From assembly GCF_003172875.1 (NCBI RefSeq), contig NZ_QGKM01000075.1, forward strand, positions 17,496 to 81,495: 64,000 nt of DNA. The letters run 5' to 3'. The notes beneath the pieces are model-generated. The model was not told the DNA's origin. It searched no databases and saw nothing but the letters and a program-made list of their open reading frames with translations. A program made the translations under genes and the position numbers. Positions 36,418 through 47,800 of the stretch are shown in pieces. The stretch is from Leucothrix pacifica (GTDB taxonomy: Bacteria > Pseudomonadota > Gammaproteobacteria > Thiotrichales > Thiotrichaceae). How positions within the stretch are numbered: the stretch's first letter is position 1; every line of letters starts with the position of its first letter.

Positions 36418-38193
36418 ATGTACGTAAAACGTGACACTTTAGAGCACAACGACCGAAACGATTGGCTGAACATCAAACGGATTGTTTACTACCTGCAGGC
36501 TTATCGTGGGCGTGCCATTTTTGCATTGTTGTGTCTGATTGCGGCGAAGTTTGCCAATATTGGTGTTCCTCTGGTACTTCGCGATATCGTAGATAGCTTT
36601 GACAAAACTGCTCAGGTGCTGGTGTTGCCTGTGAGCTTATTGCTTGCTTATGGTGCGTTAAAACTGGCGAATTCTTTGTTTAGCGAGTTACGTGACACAG
36701 TCTTTGCTCGAGTGCGTTATCACGCGATGCGGCAGCTTTCTAATCAGGTATTAGAGCACCTGCATAATTTATCGCTGCGTTTTCATCTGGAACGAAAGAC
36801 CGGTGCTATTAGTCGCGACTTAGAGCGGGGTACTCGGTCCGTTAGTACCATGATGAACTTTCTGGTATTCAGTTTTATTCCCATCTTTGTAGAATTTACG
36901 CTCGTTGCGGCCATTCTCTTAATTAACTACGATGGTATTTTTGCACTAATTACTTTTGGCACAATCGCGGTGTATGCGTTGTTCACGGTCCTGATTAGTA
37001 ATTGGCGGATTAATTATCGGCATAATATGAATCGTTTGGATTCTGAAGCGAATACTCACGCCTTTGATAGTTTGATCAATTATGAAACGGTGAAGTATTT
37101 CAATAATGAACAGTTGGAGCTGACTCGTTACGATAAAACCTTGTCAGAGTGGGAGGGTATGGCGGTTAAGAGCCAGACCTCTATGTCAGTTCTGAACTTC
37201 GGACAGAGTGCCATTATCGCGATTGGTGTGACCATTATTATGTTTTTTGCCGCTAGTCAGGTGGTGGATGGGCAGATGACTATCGGTGAATTGGTAATGG
37301 TCAATGCTTTTATGCTGCAGTTGTTCATACCGTTGGGGGCACTGGGAATAATTTATCGACAGTTTAAATACACACTGGCAGATATGGATTTGGTCTTTAA
37401 GCTACTCTCGCGCACACCTGAAATTGAAGACAAAGACTCTGCGACCGATCTGAATGTTGAGCAAGGCCAAATCCGCTTTGATCAGGTGCACTTTGGTTAT
37501 CAGGATGATCGTGAAATTCTTAAAGGCATCAGCTTTGAGGTTCCTGCTGGTCAAACTGTGGCGGTAGTAGGGCATAGTGGTGCAGGAAAGTCGACACTGG
37601 CACGCTTGTTATTCCGATTTTATGATGTAAATCAAGGTCAGGTGCTCATTGACGGTAATGATGTTCGTGAGGTGAAACAAAACAGTTTGCGGCGTGGTAT
37701 TGGGATCGTTCCACAGGATACCGTGCTATTTAATGACACTATTCGCTACAACATTCAGTACGGTAAGCTTGATGCCACTGACCAGGAGGTGCGTGAGGCA
37801 GCTTCCATGGCGCAGATAGAGGATTTTATCGAGAGCTTGCCAGAGGGTTGGGATACCAAAGTAGGGGAGCGCGGACTTAAGCTATCCGGTGGTGAAAAGC
37901 AGCGGGTGGCAATTGCCCGGGCAATTCTGAAGCGTCCGGCGATCTTGGTGTTTGATGAGGCAACTTCTTCATTGGATAGTACGACCGAACAAGCCATCCA
38001 GCGCACTTTAAAAGAAATTTCGGCAACTACCACCACCTTAGTGGTCGCACATCGCTTATCAACCATTGTGGATGCTGATCAGATACTGGTTATGTCGCAG
38101 GGAACGATCATTGAGCGCGGATCTCACAGCGAGTTGATGCAGGCGAATGGTGAGTATCGAAGAATGTGGGACTTACAGCTTGAGTCAGACTGA
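36418..38193 (+). CDS. Atm1/HMT1-type ABC exporter (fused membrane and ATPase domains)
   Basis: A 591-residue half transporter. Six membrane helices lie between about 35 and 310, followed by an ABC ATPase: Walker A VGHSGAGKSTLARLLFRFYD, signature LSGGEKQRVAIARAIL, Walker B ILVFDEATSSLD, H-loop VAHRLST. The membrane domain carries the Atm1-type marks FHLERKTGAISRDLERGTRS and YFNNEQLELTRYD. Bacterial members export glutathione-linked metals or sulfur compounds and protect against heavy metals. It works as a homodimer. It starts immediately after the ppk2 terminator. Confidence 0.88.
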   Translation: MYVKRDTLEHNDRNDWLNIKRIVYYLQAYRGRAIFALLCLIAAKFANIGVPLVLRDIVDSFDKTAQVLVLPVSLLLAYGALKLANSLFSELRDTVFARVRYHAMRQLSNQVLEHLHNLSLRFHLERKTGAISRDLERGTRSVSTMMNFLVFSFIPIFVEFTLVAAILLINYDGIFALITFGTIAVYALFTVLISNWRINYRHNMNRLDSEANTHAFDSLINYETVKYFNNEQLELTRYDKTLSEWEGMAVKSQTSMSVLNFGQSAIIAIGVTIIMFFAASQVVDGQMTIGELVMVNAFMLQLFIPLGALGIIYRQFKYTLADMDLVFKLLSRTPEIEDKDSATDLNVEQGQIRFDQVHFGYQDDREILKGISFEVPAGQTVAVVGHSGAGKSTLARLLFRFYDVNQGQVLIDGNDVREVKQNSLRRGIGIVPQDTVLFNDTIRYNIQYGKLDATDQEVREAASMAQIEDFIESLPEGWDTKVGERGLKLSGGEKQRVAIARAILKRPAILVFDEATSSLDSTTEQAIQRTLKEISATTTTLVVAHRLSTIVDADQILVMSQGTIIERGSHSELMQANGEYRRMWDLQLESD

Positions 38194-38207
38194 TATCAAG
38201 CTCATGA

Positions 38208-38305
38208 TGCTTAGTGCTTAGTGCTTAGTGCTTAGTGCTTAGTGCTTAGTGCTTAGTGCTTAGTGCTTAGTGCTTAGTGCTTAGTGCTTAGTGCTTAGTG
38301 CTTAG
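38208..38305. repeat. Heptanucleotide satellite TGCTTAG x 14
   Basis: Fourteen perfect, uninterrupted copies of TGCTTAG between two convergent genes. The last copies overlap the final codons and TAA stop of the coiled-coil protein gene (stop at 38295-38297). A seven-base unit is prone to slipped-strand change. On the minus strand each register contains TAA, so gain or loss of a unit would always still terminate the gene. Confidence 0.98.
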
Positions 38306-39521
38306 TGTCTTTGTTCTTGCGTGAGCTGAAGAAAGGAACCAGATTGTTATCACCCACGGCTTCCTGATAATAATGCGTTTCGCCAGAGCCATTACTATTT
38401 TGTTTGTGATCTGATGAGGCTTGATTTAGGTCAGCTTCGTTCAGACTATTCAACGCTTGTTGAGCTTCAGCGACTTTCTTGCTGAGCGATTGGAAGGTTT
38501 GTTGTGTCGTTTCAAGCGTATCAGAGAGCTGGTTAATCGCCTTGACATCTAGCTGTTTCAGGTTGCTTTCAGTGGTTTCTTTAATAACGCGACTCTGTTC
38601 CTCGTAACGACGTAAGCTCTCAACGTGTATGCGGCTTTCGTCAACGCTCGCACTGAGTTCTTGGCGAGCCATGTCAGCGCTCTGGAAGGCGGCATCATAC
38701 TCTGTGTAGAGGTCATTTTCATAACCACTGATGCTCTCCATATAGCGTTCGTAGGCAGCATCCGCTTTAGCTTGATTACTGCGTAGGTGTTCGAGTAATT
38801 GAGTGGATTCTTCTAAAGTTGTATCCAAACGGGCGCGTACTTGCTCAGCCAACTCATTGTTAGCTTCGAGTGTATGTAATTGTAAATTATGTTGAGCGGT
38901 AATGTGTTGGGCAAGTTGGTAAGAATGCGCATCTTGTTGCTGAACTCGTTTAATACCCACTTCTAAATGATTAAGACCATCTCTGAGTTCTTGTTCTACC
39001 CGTAAAACTGTATTTTCTGTTTCGCCCAAGCGCTCATCCCAAATATGTTGGGTTTGTTGAATCCGACGTTCCAGCGCTTCACTGCGCTCTTGCAAGTTAG
39101 CCTCAATGCTTTCAGATTGGGCGGCTAGTTCTTGTATTTTCTCGGCACTTAACCAGGCATGGTGTTGTTTGCTGATCAAGGCGTTATTTTGATAGACCAG
39201 TCGGTCAATAATTCTCTCAGCACGAACCTCATTGGTTTCAATGGAACGTAGCGATTTATCAATGGTACGTTGGTCACGCACGATATTTTTTTTCAGTGTG
39301 GTGACAAACTCTCTGTCCTTTTTCATGGACTTGCGGCCCAATAAAAGTGCCCACAGTGCGGTAACAAATGCACCACCGGAAATTGCGGCAACAACAATGC
39401 TGATAATTGAATCCTGAGACAGGCCAGCTTCTGCAGCCAGTGCACTACCTGAGCAAGCCGCTAGTGTCGCGACACTGATGAGGGTTACCGGAACTGATAA
39501 TCGATTGGGCTTTTGACTCAC
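38295..39521 (-). CDS. Membrane-anchored coiled-coil protein, unknown function
   Basis: A 408-residue protein. The N-terminus holds a signal-like segment (LISVATLAACSGSALAAEA) with a possible lipobox (LAAC), then a membrane helix (IISIVVAAISGGAFVTALWALLLG), a basic stretch, and about 270 residues of heptad-rich, charged, Gln/Glu-rich helix (about 75-360). The tail is polar, ending FSSRKNKDTKH. No enzyme motif seen. It could be a structural or RmuC-like/polarity scaffold, but I do not recognise the family. Its last codons are made of the heptamer satellite. Confidence 0.65.
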   Translation of the reverse strand: MSQKPNRLSVPVTLISVATLAACSGSALAAEAGLSQDSIISIVVAAISGGAFVTALWALLLGRKSMKKDREFVTTLKKNIVRDQRTIDKSLRSIETNEVRAERIIDRLVYQNNALISKQHHAWLSAEKIQELAAQSESIEANLQERSEALERRIQQTQHIWDERLGETENTVLRVEQELRDGLNHLEVGIKRVQQQDAHSYQLAQHITAQHNLQLHTLEANNELAEQVRARLDTTLEESTQLLEHLRSNQAKADAAYERYMESISGYENDLYTEYDAAFQSADMARQELSASVDESRIHVESLRRYEEQSRVIKETTESNLKQLDVKAINQLSDTLETTQQTFQSLSKKVAEAQQALNSLNEADLNQASSDHKQNSNGSGETHYYQEAVGDNNLVPFFSSRKNKDTKH

Positions 39522-39663
39522 GCTTAGAATTCTCGCTACAGCTTATGCTGATTACTGTTATCGTTTATATTGAACGATTTAACGTTGTTTCGTTCACTCC
39601 GAGTATAACACTTAACGTATTTATACTGTATCAACACTTTTTAGATAGTACACAAGCTTGAAC

Positions 39664-39690
39664 GGTACGGTTTAAGCTATTAACCGTACC
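39664..39690 (-). terminator. Perfect 9-base hairpin after mltA
   Basis: GGTACGGTT / AACCGTACC with a 9-base loop, 25 bases past the mltA stop. There is no T-run after it, so it may be a weak or Rho-aided terminator or another RNA structure; the coiled-coil gene ends its promoter region just beyond. Confidence 0.45.
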
Positions 39691-39714
39691 TTAAAGAAGT
39701 CGTCGAATATAATT

Positions 39715-40923
39715 CTATAGCGTCGGGTGATCACTTGCCTGCATCGCGCGCTGACTTAGTTGAGTTCCCTGACGATTGAGCAGTAAGAATGCCCGTCCGT
39801 GCCCGGTCAGCTGGTTGGCAATCTGGCGCGCTTGTTCGCCCTTGCCAGTGTAAATATCCATTCTCGCCGGACCTTTGATTGCAGCGCCACGGTCTTGAGG
39901 CAGCAGAATTTTCCACTCAGCCCCCATCGTTTGTCCCTTACTATTGATAATGGGCACTTCAGCAAGTACCACTGAACCAAAAGGAATGTAATTGGTATCA
40001 ACGGCGACAGAATGTCCGGGGATAATTGGCATGCCTGACGCGGTTAATACACCGCGTTGTACGGGTTTGAAGTAGACATATCTGGGATTACTGTTCATTG
40101 CCTTTGTCAGGTAAGTAGGGTGGGCATATAACCATTTCTGGATGCGCTCGCGTCCCATACTGCCTTTCATCAGTCCTTGCTGCTTCATAAAGAGGGATAG
40201 ACTGCGGAATGGTTTATCATTAGAGCCGTCAAAGCTAAGCGAAACACGTTTCCCATTGCTGTATTCCAAAATCCCCGAACCCTGTACCTGCATATAGAAC
40301 AAACCGATTGGATCATTCGTCCACGCAACTTCCAGACCTTTGTTTCTCAGCGCACCATTACTGATCTGACTTCGGCTTAGATGACGTAATTGCTGGCTCA
40401 TTGGTGCCCGGTAAATGGGGTATTTATAACGTGCATCCGGCTTGGCGCTGGCTTGAATAATTGGTGTGTAATAGCCTGTGAATTTACTGGCTTTACTTTC
40501 ACCGTTAAGTAAAGGTACCAGGTCGAATTGCTGCTGTAGCGCATGTGGGGCGATATCGCCACCCCAGTTCAGAAGAGCATGCAAAGTTTGAGCAAGTGTG
40601 CGGTTTGATACATTAACGCCCCGTTGCGCTACCGCCAGATTCGGATTCTGTGTTCGCAAATAGCGAGCCGCATGGCTCAGTCCCGACCGAAGAGAAGGCG
40701 AAATAGTAAAGGTATTCACCGGTATCTGAACAGATTGTCTGGGCGGTGGAGGTGGTGCCGTGATATCCATGAAGTCACTAGCGCTCAAGCCAGACTGCTC
40801 ATACCGATCATTTCCAAGTAATTGTAAGTCATCAATAAAACTGGTGTTTGCCAACACTGAACCGCTAAACAACAACGGTATTATCGCTATACAAAGCGTT
40901 TTTCCAAGTGGGGTTAATGTCAT
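39715..40923 (-). CDS. mltA: Membrane-bound lytic murein transglycosylase A
   Basis: A 402-residue MltA-fold enzyme that cleaves peptidoglycan to 1,6-anhydro products. Family marks are FTGYYTPIIQAS, IGLFYMQVQGSGIL, and the C-terminal 3D domain with GAAIKGPARMDIYTGKGEQA containing the catalytic Asp. The N-terminus is a signal peptide (LCIAIIPLLFSGSVLA) without a lipobox cysteine, so unlike E. coli MltA it may be soluble or held by the uncleaved signal. A proline cluster APPPPPRQ follows. Confidence 0.9.
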   Translation of the reverse strand: MTLTPLGKTLCIAIIPLLFSGSVLANTSFIDDLQLLGNDRYEQSGLSASDFMDITAPPPPPRQSVQIPVNTFTISPSLRSGLSHAARYLRTQNPNLAVAQRGVNVSNRTLAQTLHALLNWGGDIAPHALQQQFDLVPLLNGESKASKFTGYYTPIIQASAKPDARYKYPIYRAPMSQQLRHLSRSQISNGALRNKGLEVAWTNDPIGLFYMQVQGSGILEYSNGKRVSLSFDGSNDKPFRSLSLFMKQQGLMKGSMGRERIQKWLYAHPTYLTKAMNSNPRYVYFKPVQRGVLTASGMPIIPGHSVAVDTNYIPFGSVVLAEVPIINSKGQTMGAEWKILLPQDRGAAIKGPARMDIYTGKGEQARQIANQLTGHGRAFLLLNRQGTQLSQRAMQASDHPTL

Positions 40924-41054
40924 GATGTACTCTTATATTTATTATTTTTATATCGGGGTATGAGCACAATTATGCCAAATGATGCGCCGATGACAAGTCA
41001 CCAACGGTACAATCAGACGAACGATAATTCGGCAGAGCGATGTTTTTGTGTGGG

Positions 41055-41855
41055 TTAGTTTTGCAGAAATGTCTGAATTCGTTGGTAAAAGTCGGCAGGT
41101 GTCTCGACATGTGGGAGGTGACCTGCTTCTGATATTGTTTGAATCGTGGCTTGTGTGAACAACCCGTTTATCAGCTCCTTATCTTCCTCCGCATCAATGT
41201 AGGGTGATTTACCACCATTCACAAACAGGCAAGGCTTATTGAACCTGACATTGTTGGCGACATTAAAACTCGCGATGTTAAGGTAGGTGCGCGTAATTTC
41301 TTGTAGATCGCAACGCCATTCGTAACCACCGGCATCCGTTGTTTTGAGGTTTTTCAGTAAAAAAGCTCTCTCGCCGTCATTTGAAATACTTTTAGCGAGT
41401 TCGTCATTTGCTTGCTTGCGGGATGTAAACTCAGCAACAGGCAACGACAACAAAGCTTTAAATACCGGAATGTGCCACAACTCATAAGGCTTAGGGGCGA
41501 TATCAACGATGATTAGCTTGTTTAGACGTTCCGCATGATTCAGTGCGAGATACATGGCGACCTTGCCACCCATTGAGTGACCGAGTAAGTCGAAACGCTC
41601 AATGCTCAAGTGATCTGCAAGTTGTAGTATATCTTCCGCCATGTCTTTGTAACGCATGCCGCTAATGTGAGGTGACTGGCCGTGGTTTCGCATATCCGGC
41701 GTAATCGCCCGATAGCCGTCATGCTGAGCAAGCTTGGATGCCTGACTTCGCCAGTTGTCCATAGACCCCAGCAGACCGTGCAATAAAATGATGTTTTTAT
41801 TGGGTGATTCTTCACCAAATTGCTTGTAGTGTAGTAATGGGATCATAGTGGTCAT
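41055..41855 (-). CDS. Alpha/beta-fold hydrolase, YbfF-like esterase
   Basis: A 266-residue cytoplasmic hydrolase. Oxyanion region LLHGLLGSMDNW, nucleophile LGHSMGGKVAMYLAL (Ser about 101), and the His in EAGHLPHVETP. DMRNHGQSPH is typical of the YbfF/RutD-like acyl-CoA or ester hydrolases. The exact substrate is unknown. Single gene, divergent from mreB after a 225-base region. Confidence 0.85.
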   Translation of the reverse strand: MTTMIPLLHYKQFGEESPNKNIILLHGLLGSMDNWRSQASKLAQHDGYRAITPDMRNHGQSPHISGMRYKDMAEDILQLADHLSIERFDLLGHSMGGKVAMYLALNHAERLNKLIIVDIAPKPYELWHIPVFKALLSLPVAEFTSRKQANDELAKSISNDGERAFLLKNLKTTDAGGYEWRCDLQEITRTYLNIASFNVANNVRFNKPCLFVNGGKSPYIDAEEDKELINGLFTQATIQTISEAGHLPHVETPADFYQRIQTFLQN

Positions 41856-42068
41856 TTGTTCACGTGGGACTTAGTAGACTAACACAGGGTAGCGCTGTAT
41901 AAATTTAGCACGAAGTATTCATTAACGATAAAGAAATATCCAGTTATAATCTGCCCGATAATGATCAATATAATGATGCTAATGGTTGCCCGTAGCGCGC
42001 TGCATTGCTACATTAGAGAATAAATCTCAGAACCGCTCAAACACGGCTGTTTTTGCCACGACAATTAG

Positions 42069-43145
<1,077 letters not shown>

Positions 43146-43235
43146 TTCTAAAAATATTTATAACAATCTAGCTGGGTAATTCTCATCGACGAGTTAGGCG
43201 AAAATCGGCTTGAAAGCTCACTGCTTATAAAATTT

Positions 43236-44054
43236 TTGGTAGCAGTGATGCTTTCTATTGCCATGATTTTGATGGATTACCGTGAATCCAGTCTTGCGCC
43301 CATCCGTACTTCACTGAATATCATCTTGCACCCGTTGCAGGTAGCAGTAGACTTTCCTTTTCGGGTAGCCACTTCGGTTTCTGATTTTTTTAAAAATCAC
43401 AGCGAAATGATGGCGCAGAATAAGAAGCTCGAAACGCTCGTCGGTATCTATGCGGCAAGAGATCAAAAATATCGCTCCATCGCGGAAGAAAACATTCGTT
43501 TTCGCAAGCAACTCAATGCGACTCCTGCCGTACAGGAGCGATTCATGCTGGCGGAGATTCTCTCGGTCTCGAATGATCAATACCGCAAAACAATTCGCAT
43601 CAATAAAGGCAGTAAAGACGGTGTTTACCTAAAGCAAGTTGTGCTGGCTGGTAATGGTATATACGGTCAGGTGTTTAGTGTTTCACCATCCTCCTCAATT
43701 GTGCTGCAGTTGACTGATAGTCGTCATGCTATTCCGGTCAGAAATATGAGAACGGGCCTTGGTGCCATTGCGGTTGGTTCAGGGAATACTAATCAGCTAG
43801 AGCTAAAAAATGTTGAGGCTAATGTCGATATTAAATCCGGAGATACGTTTGTCAGTTCCGGCCTTGGTCAATTGTTTCCGGCAGACTTCCCGGTTGCCTC
43901 AGTAGCGACGGTTGCTTATAACCCTGGTGATTCGTTTATGCGGGTCAATGCCCGTACCATGGTTGATTTCAGTAAGAGCCGTGAAGTGTTATTGATCTGG
44001 CGATTTAATCACAAAACTGTCTTAGAAGAACCAGAAGCCGAGGAGCAACCTTAG
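43236..44054 (+). CDS. mreC: Rod-shape determining protein MreC (start uncertain)
   Basis: Bitopic MreC: one membrane helix (VAVMLSIAMILMDY), a coiled-coil region (SEMMAQNKKLETLVGIYAARDQ), and the double beta-barrel head (ILSVSNDQYRKTIRINKGSKDGV, then SGDTFVSSGLGQLFPADFPVA). It scaffolds MreB to the elongation enzymes. The first usable codon in the track is TTG 43236, without a ribosome site. The frame is open without ATG or GTG back to 43164, and the codons just before look coding (ENRLESSLLIKF), so the true start may be a rare codon upstream. 272 residues if TTG is used. Confidence 0.88.
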   Translation: MVAVMLSIAMILMDYRESSLAPIRTSLNIILHPLQVAVDFPFRVATSVSDFFKNHSEMMAQNKKLETLVGIYAARDQKYRSIAEENIRFRKQLNATPAVQERFMLAEILSVSNDQYRKTIRINKGSKDGVYLKQVVLAGNGIYGQVFSVSPSSSIVLQLTDSRHAIPVRNMRTGLGAIAVGSGNTNQLELKNVEANVDIKSGDTFVSSGLGQLFPADFPVASVATVAYNPGDSFMRVNARTMVDFSKSREVLLIWRFNHKTVLEEPEAEEQP

Positions 44055-44056
44055 CG

Positions 44057-44551
44057 ATGGAGTCATATATACTGCGCTTCCGCGGCGCTATTTTAGCGTC
44101 GATCCTGCTGGCATTTGCGCTAACTTTATTGCCTGTTCCCGACAATCTACTCACATGGCGGCCTGAGTGGGTGGCGCTCACTTTGGTGCACTGGGTGCTG
44201 ATTATGCCGCGCAAGGTGAGTATTGTGTTGGCATGGATTGCAGGCTTGTTACTGGATGCAATGTATAACTCGAGCTTGGGGCAGCACGCACTAGGTCTCA
44301 CCGTTGTGGTATTTATTACCATGCGTCTGCGTTTGCGTATCAATGTGCACACACTAACTCATCAATTAACCGTGCTCTTAGTGGCATTGGGTAGTTACAT
44401 GCTGATTAATCTTTGGGTGTTGGGATTCACGGGTAACTCTCCGGCAGCATGGTTATATTGGTTATCACTAGCTGGTAGTTTGATTATTTGGCCACTATAT
44501 CATTGGGCGCTGACGCGTATCTTTATGACGCTGAACCGATTTGATGACTAG
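44057..44551 (+). CDS. mreD: Rod-shape determining protein MreD
   Basis: A 164-residue membrane protein with about five helices, starting 2 bases after the mreC stop. Typical MreD wording: LTLLPVPDNLLTWRPEWVALTLVHWVLIMPRK and AGLLLDAMYNSSLGQHAL. It completes the MreBCD elongasome core. Penicillin-binding protein 2 and RodA do not follow here. Confidence 0.92.
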   Translation: MESYILRFRGAILASILLAFALTLLPVPDNLLTWRPEWVALTLVHWVLIMPRKVSIVLAWIAGLLLDAMYNSSLGQHALGLTVVVFITMRLRLRINVHTLTHQLTVLLVALGSYMLINLWVLGFTGNSPAAWLYWLSLAGSLIIWPLYHWALTRIFMTLNRFDD

Positions 44552-44838
44552 CGTCAGAGTCCCCCAACTCTGTTATATTCCCTCATTGTTTTTTAGTAAG
44601 CGATTAGCATTTTATTAAGGTGCTGAAAGTTACTACATCAGTAGAGAATAATCGTCACTTTCTCAGGGTTTTTCCTTCCGCCGCGCTTATTTTCACAGGG
44701 GCTAAGTCTCTAAAATATATAAGATATTGATGCTTGTTATGAAAGTGCTGTAAATAAACAGTGGGTTTAGCATATTTTATATTTAACGCAGCTTCAATCA
44801 GGTTACAATACCGACCCGGTAAATAAGTTGACAGAGTC
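44552..44838. other. 287-base intergenic region before the FAD/Fe-S dehydrogenase
   Basis: No coding signal or strong terminator hairpin found. The stretch is AT-rich with TATATAAGATATT-like sequence around 44716, suitable for a promoter of the large dehydrogenase gene, but no exact -35/-10 pair can be fixed. Confidence 0.4.
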
Positions 44839-47800
44839 ATGAGTACTGAGAACCCATATCGCGAAATTCCCTATAACTATACGTCTTTTTCTGATCGTGA
44901 AATCGTTTTGCGATTACTCGGCCCACGCTCCTGGGAGCTGGTAGAGTCGCTGCGCGAGTCCCGCGAAACAGGTATATCCTCGCATATGTTGCTGGAGGTT
45001 CTGGGTGATATGTGGGTTGTCATGCGCAATCCTTACATTCAGGATGACTTGCTGGAAAATCAGGGGCGTCGTCAGTCACTTATTGACACCATGAATCAGC
45101 GTCTGGATGGTATACAGCAACGTGCTTCCGGTAATCACGAGACGATGGAGCTGGTAAAGCACAGCCGTAAATCGGTTGAAGAGTTTGGTGAGTGGTTTGG
45201 GTCTTATTATGACTTGCGCAAGAAAGCAGTTCAGGCATTTAAAGGACTAACCCGAAAAGATAATATTCAGTTTGATGGCTTGGCACGTGTTTCGCACGTT
45301 ACTGATGCGACTGACTGGCGTGTAGAGTTACCGTTCGTTGTATTAACACCGGATACTGAAGCAGAAATTGCAGCTTTAGTACAAGAGTGTATTGCCCTTG
45401 GATTAACCGTCATTCCACGTGGTGGTGGTACGGGTTATACCGGTGGTGCCATTCCATTGGATGCAATGAGTGCTGTCATCAATACTGAAAAGCTGGAAGG
45501 GCTAAGTGAGATTTTCCTGCGTGAAGGTGTGTCAGAAAACGGTGCAGCTATCTCTGTGATACGCGCTGGTGCAGGTGTTGTGACCAGACGTGTCTCTGAT
45601 GCAGCACAAGAAAATGGTTTAGTCTTTGCGGTTGACCCAACGTCTCAGGATGCTTCGACTATTGGTGGTAATGTTGCCATGAATGCCGGTGGTAAAAAGG
45701 CGGTGATGTGGGGAACGGCATTAGACAATTTGGTGTCCTGGAAAATGGTGACGCCAGACGCTGAGTGGTTAGAGGTTGAGCGACTTAATCACAACATGGG
45801 TAAAATCCATGATCAGGAAGATGTTGAGTTCCGTGTGACTCGCTACGGAAACGATGGTGTTACGCAAAAGGGTGAGCCTGAGATTCTAAAGTACAAAGGT
45901 CGTTTCTTCCGCAAAGACGGTCTGGGTAAGGATGTTACGGACAAATTCCTTGGTGGATTGCCGGGTATTCAAAAAGAGGGCTGTGATGGCCTGATTACAT
46001 CTGCAGAGCTGGTACTGCACCGCATGCCTGAGAATATTCGCACGGTTTGTATGGAGTTTTATGGTACTGACTTGCATGAAGCGGTACCGGCGATTGTTGA
46101 AGTAAAAGACTATCTCGATAATAACAAAGCTGTGTTGCTATCCGGCCTTGAGCACTTGGATGAGCGTTATGTCAGAGCGGTAAAATACACGCCTAAAGCC
46201 GCTCGCGGTACGTTGCCGAAGATGGTGTTACTGGCAGATATCGTGAGTGAGTCTGAAGAGGCTGTTGCTGAAGCGGCTTCAACCGTGATCAAGCTGGCCA
46301 ATGCGCGTAATGCCGAAGGATTTACAGCGGTTAGCCCTGAAGCTCGCCGTCGTTTCTGGTTGGATCGTTCGCGTACTGCGGCGATCGCTGCCCATACCAA
46401 TGCTTTCAAAATTAATGAGGATGTCGTAATTCCACTGCAAAATCTTGCGGAATACACGGAAGGCATCGAGACCATCAACGTTAAGCAGTCCATCAAGAAT
46501 AAATTGAGACTGATTGATGCTGTGCTTGAGAATCTGGCAGGTGCGAGTCCGGAGCTGCAGAATCAGGCTAAGTTCGAAGCCAGTGATGAAAGCGCTGAAT
46601 TCCTGAAAAATAAGAAAGCGCACGCAGCAGATCATTTAAGTAAAAAGCGTGATTACTGGCAGACGCTGCTGGATAATTTATTTGAGCCAGCGACAAGCTT
46701 TGAGCATTTATTAGATGATGCAGTGAAGGCAGCTCAGCGCCCTGACGACCGTATTGTTGATCTGATTTTGCGTCGTGATTTGGTTATCTCGTACAAACGC
46801 GAAGTAAAGTTGCCAGTTCAGGAAATATTTGCCGGAAACGAACTGAAGCCATTACGCAACAAGTTGGAGGAAATTCATAAGAAGATTTTGTCTAGCCGCT
46901 TGTTTATCGCGCTTCATATGCACGCGGGGGACGGCAACGTTCATACCAATATTCCGGTCAACTCCAACGATTATGAGATGATGCAGGAAGCAGAACATAT
47001 CGTTGATGAAGTTATGGAGTTGGCACTGAGTCTTGATGGTGTTATTTCCGGTGAACATGGTATCGGTTTGACCAAAATGCAGTATCTGGATGAATCAATC
47101 AGTACCGCATTTGCAGACTATAAGGCATTAGTTGATCCTCAAGGTCATTTCAATCGTGGTAAATTGATGCCAGGCTCTGGTCTTGAGAACGCCTATACGC
47201 CATCTCTACGCTTAGTTGGGCGTGAAGCTTTGTTGATGGAGCACAATGAGCTGGGTGCACTGAATGATGATATTAAGGACTGTCTGCGTTGTGGTAAGTG
47301 TAAGCCGGTGTGTACAACACATATTCCGCGTGCCAACTTATTGTATTCACCGCGTAACAAGATCTTAGCGACAGGCCTAATGATTGAAGCGTTCTTGTAC
47401 GAGGAGCAAACACGCCGTGGTATATCACTGCGTCATTGGGAAGAAATGAATGATGTGGCAGATCACTGTACGGTGTGTCATAAGTGTTTGAATCCTTGTC
47501 CGGTGAATATCGATTATGGTGATGTCACGGTTCGCATGCGCAGCATTTTGAAGTCGCGCGGGCAGAAAAAATCGAATATCACTACCAAAGCGTCGATGGC
47601 GTTTCTGAATATCAAAGACCCAACCACTATTAAATTAATGCGTGGGGGAATGATTCAGGCTGGTTTTAAAGCACAACGGTTTGGTCACAAGCTGTTTAAG
47701 AAGCTAAATTGGTTAGCTGAAGATGAAACGCCTGCTGCGACAACAGGTAAAACGGTTATCAAAGAGCAAGTGATACAGTTTGTAAAGCACCCACTTCCTG

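Noticed and set aside
38208..38305. CRISPR-like array
   Set aside because: It is a simple perfect 7-base repeat with no spacers.
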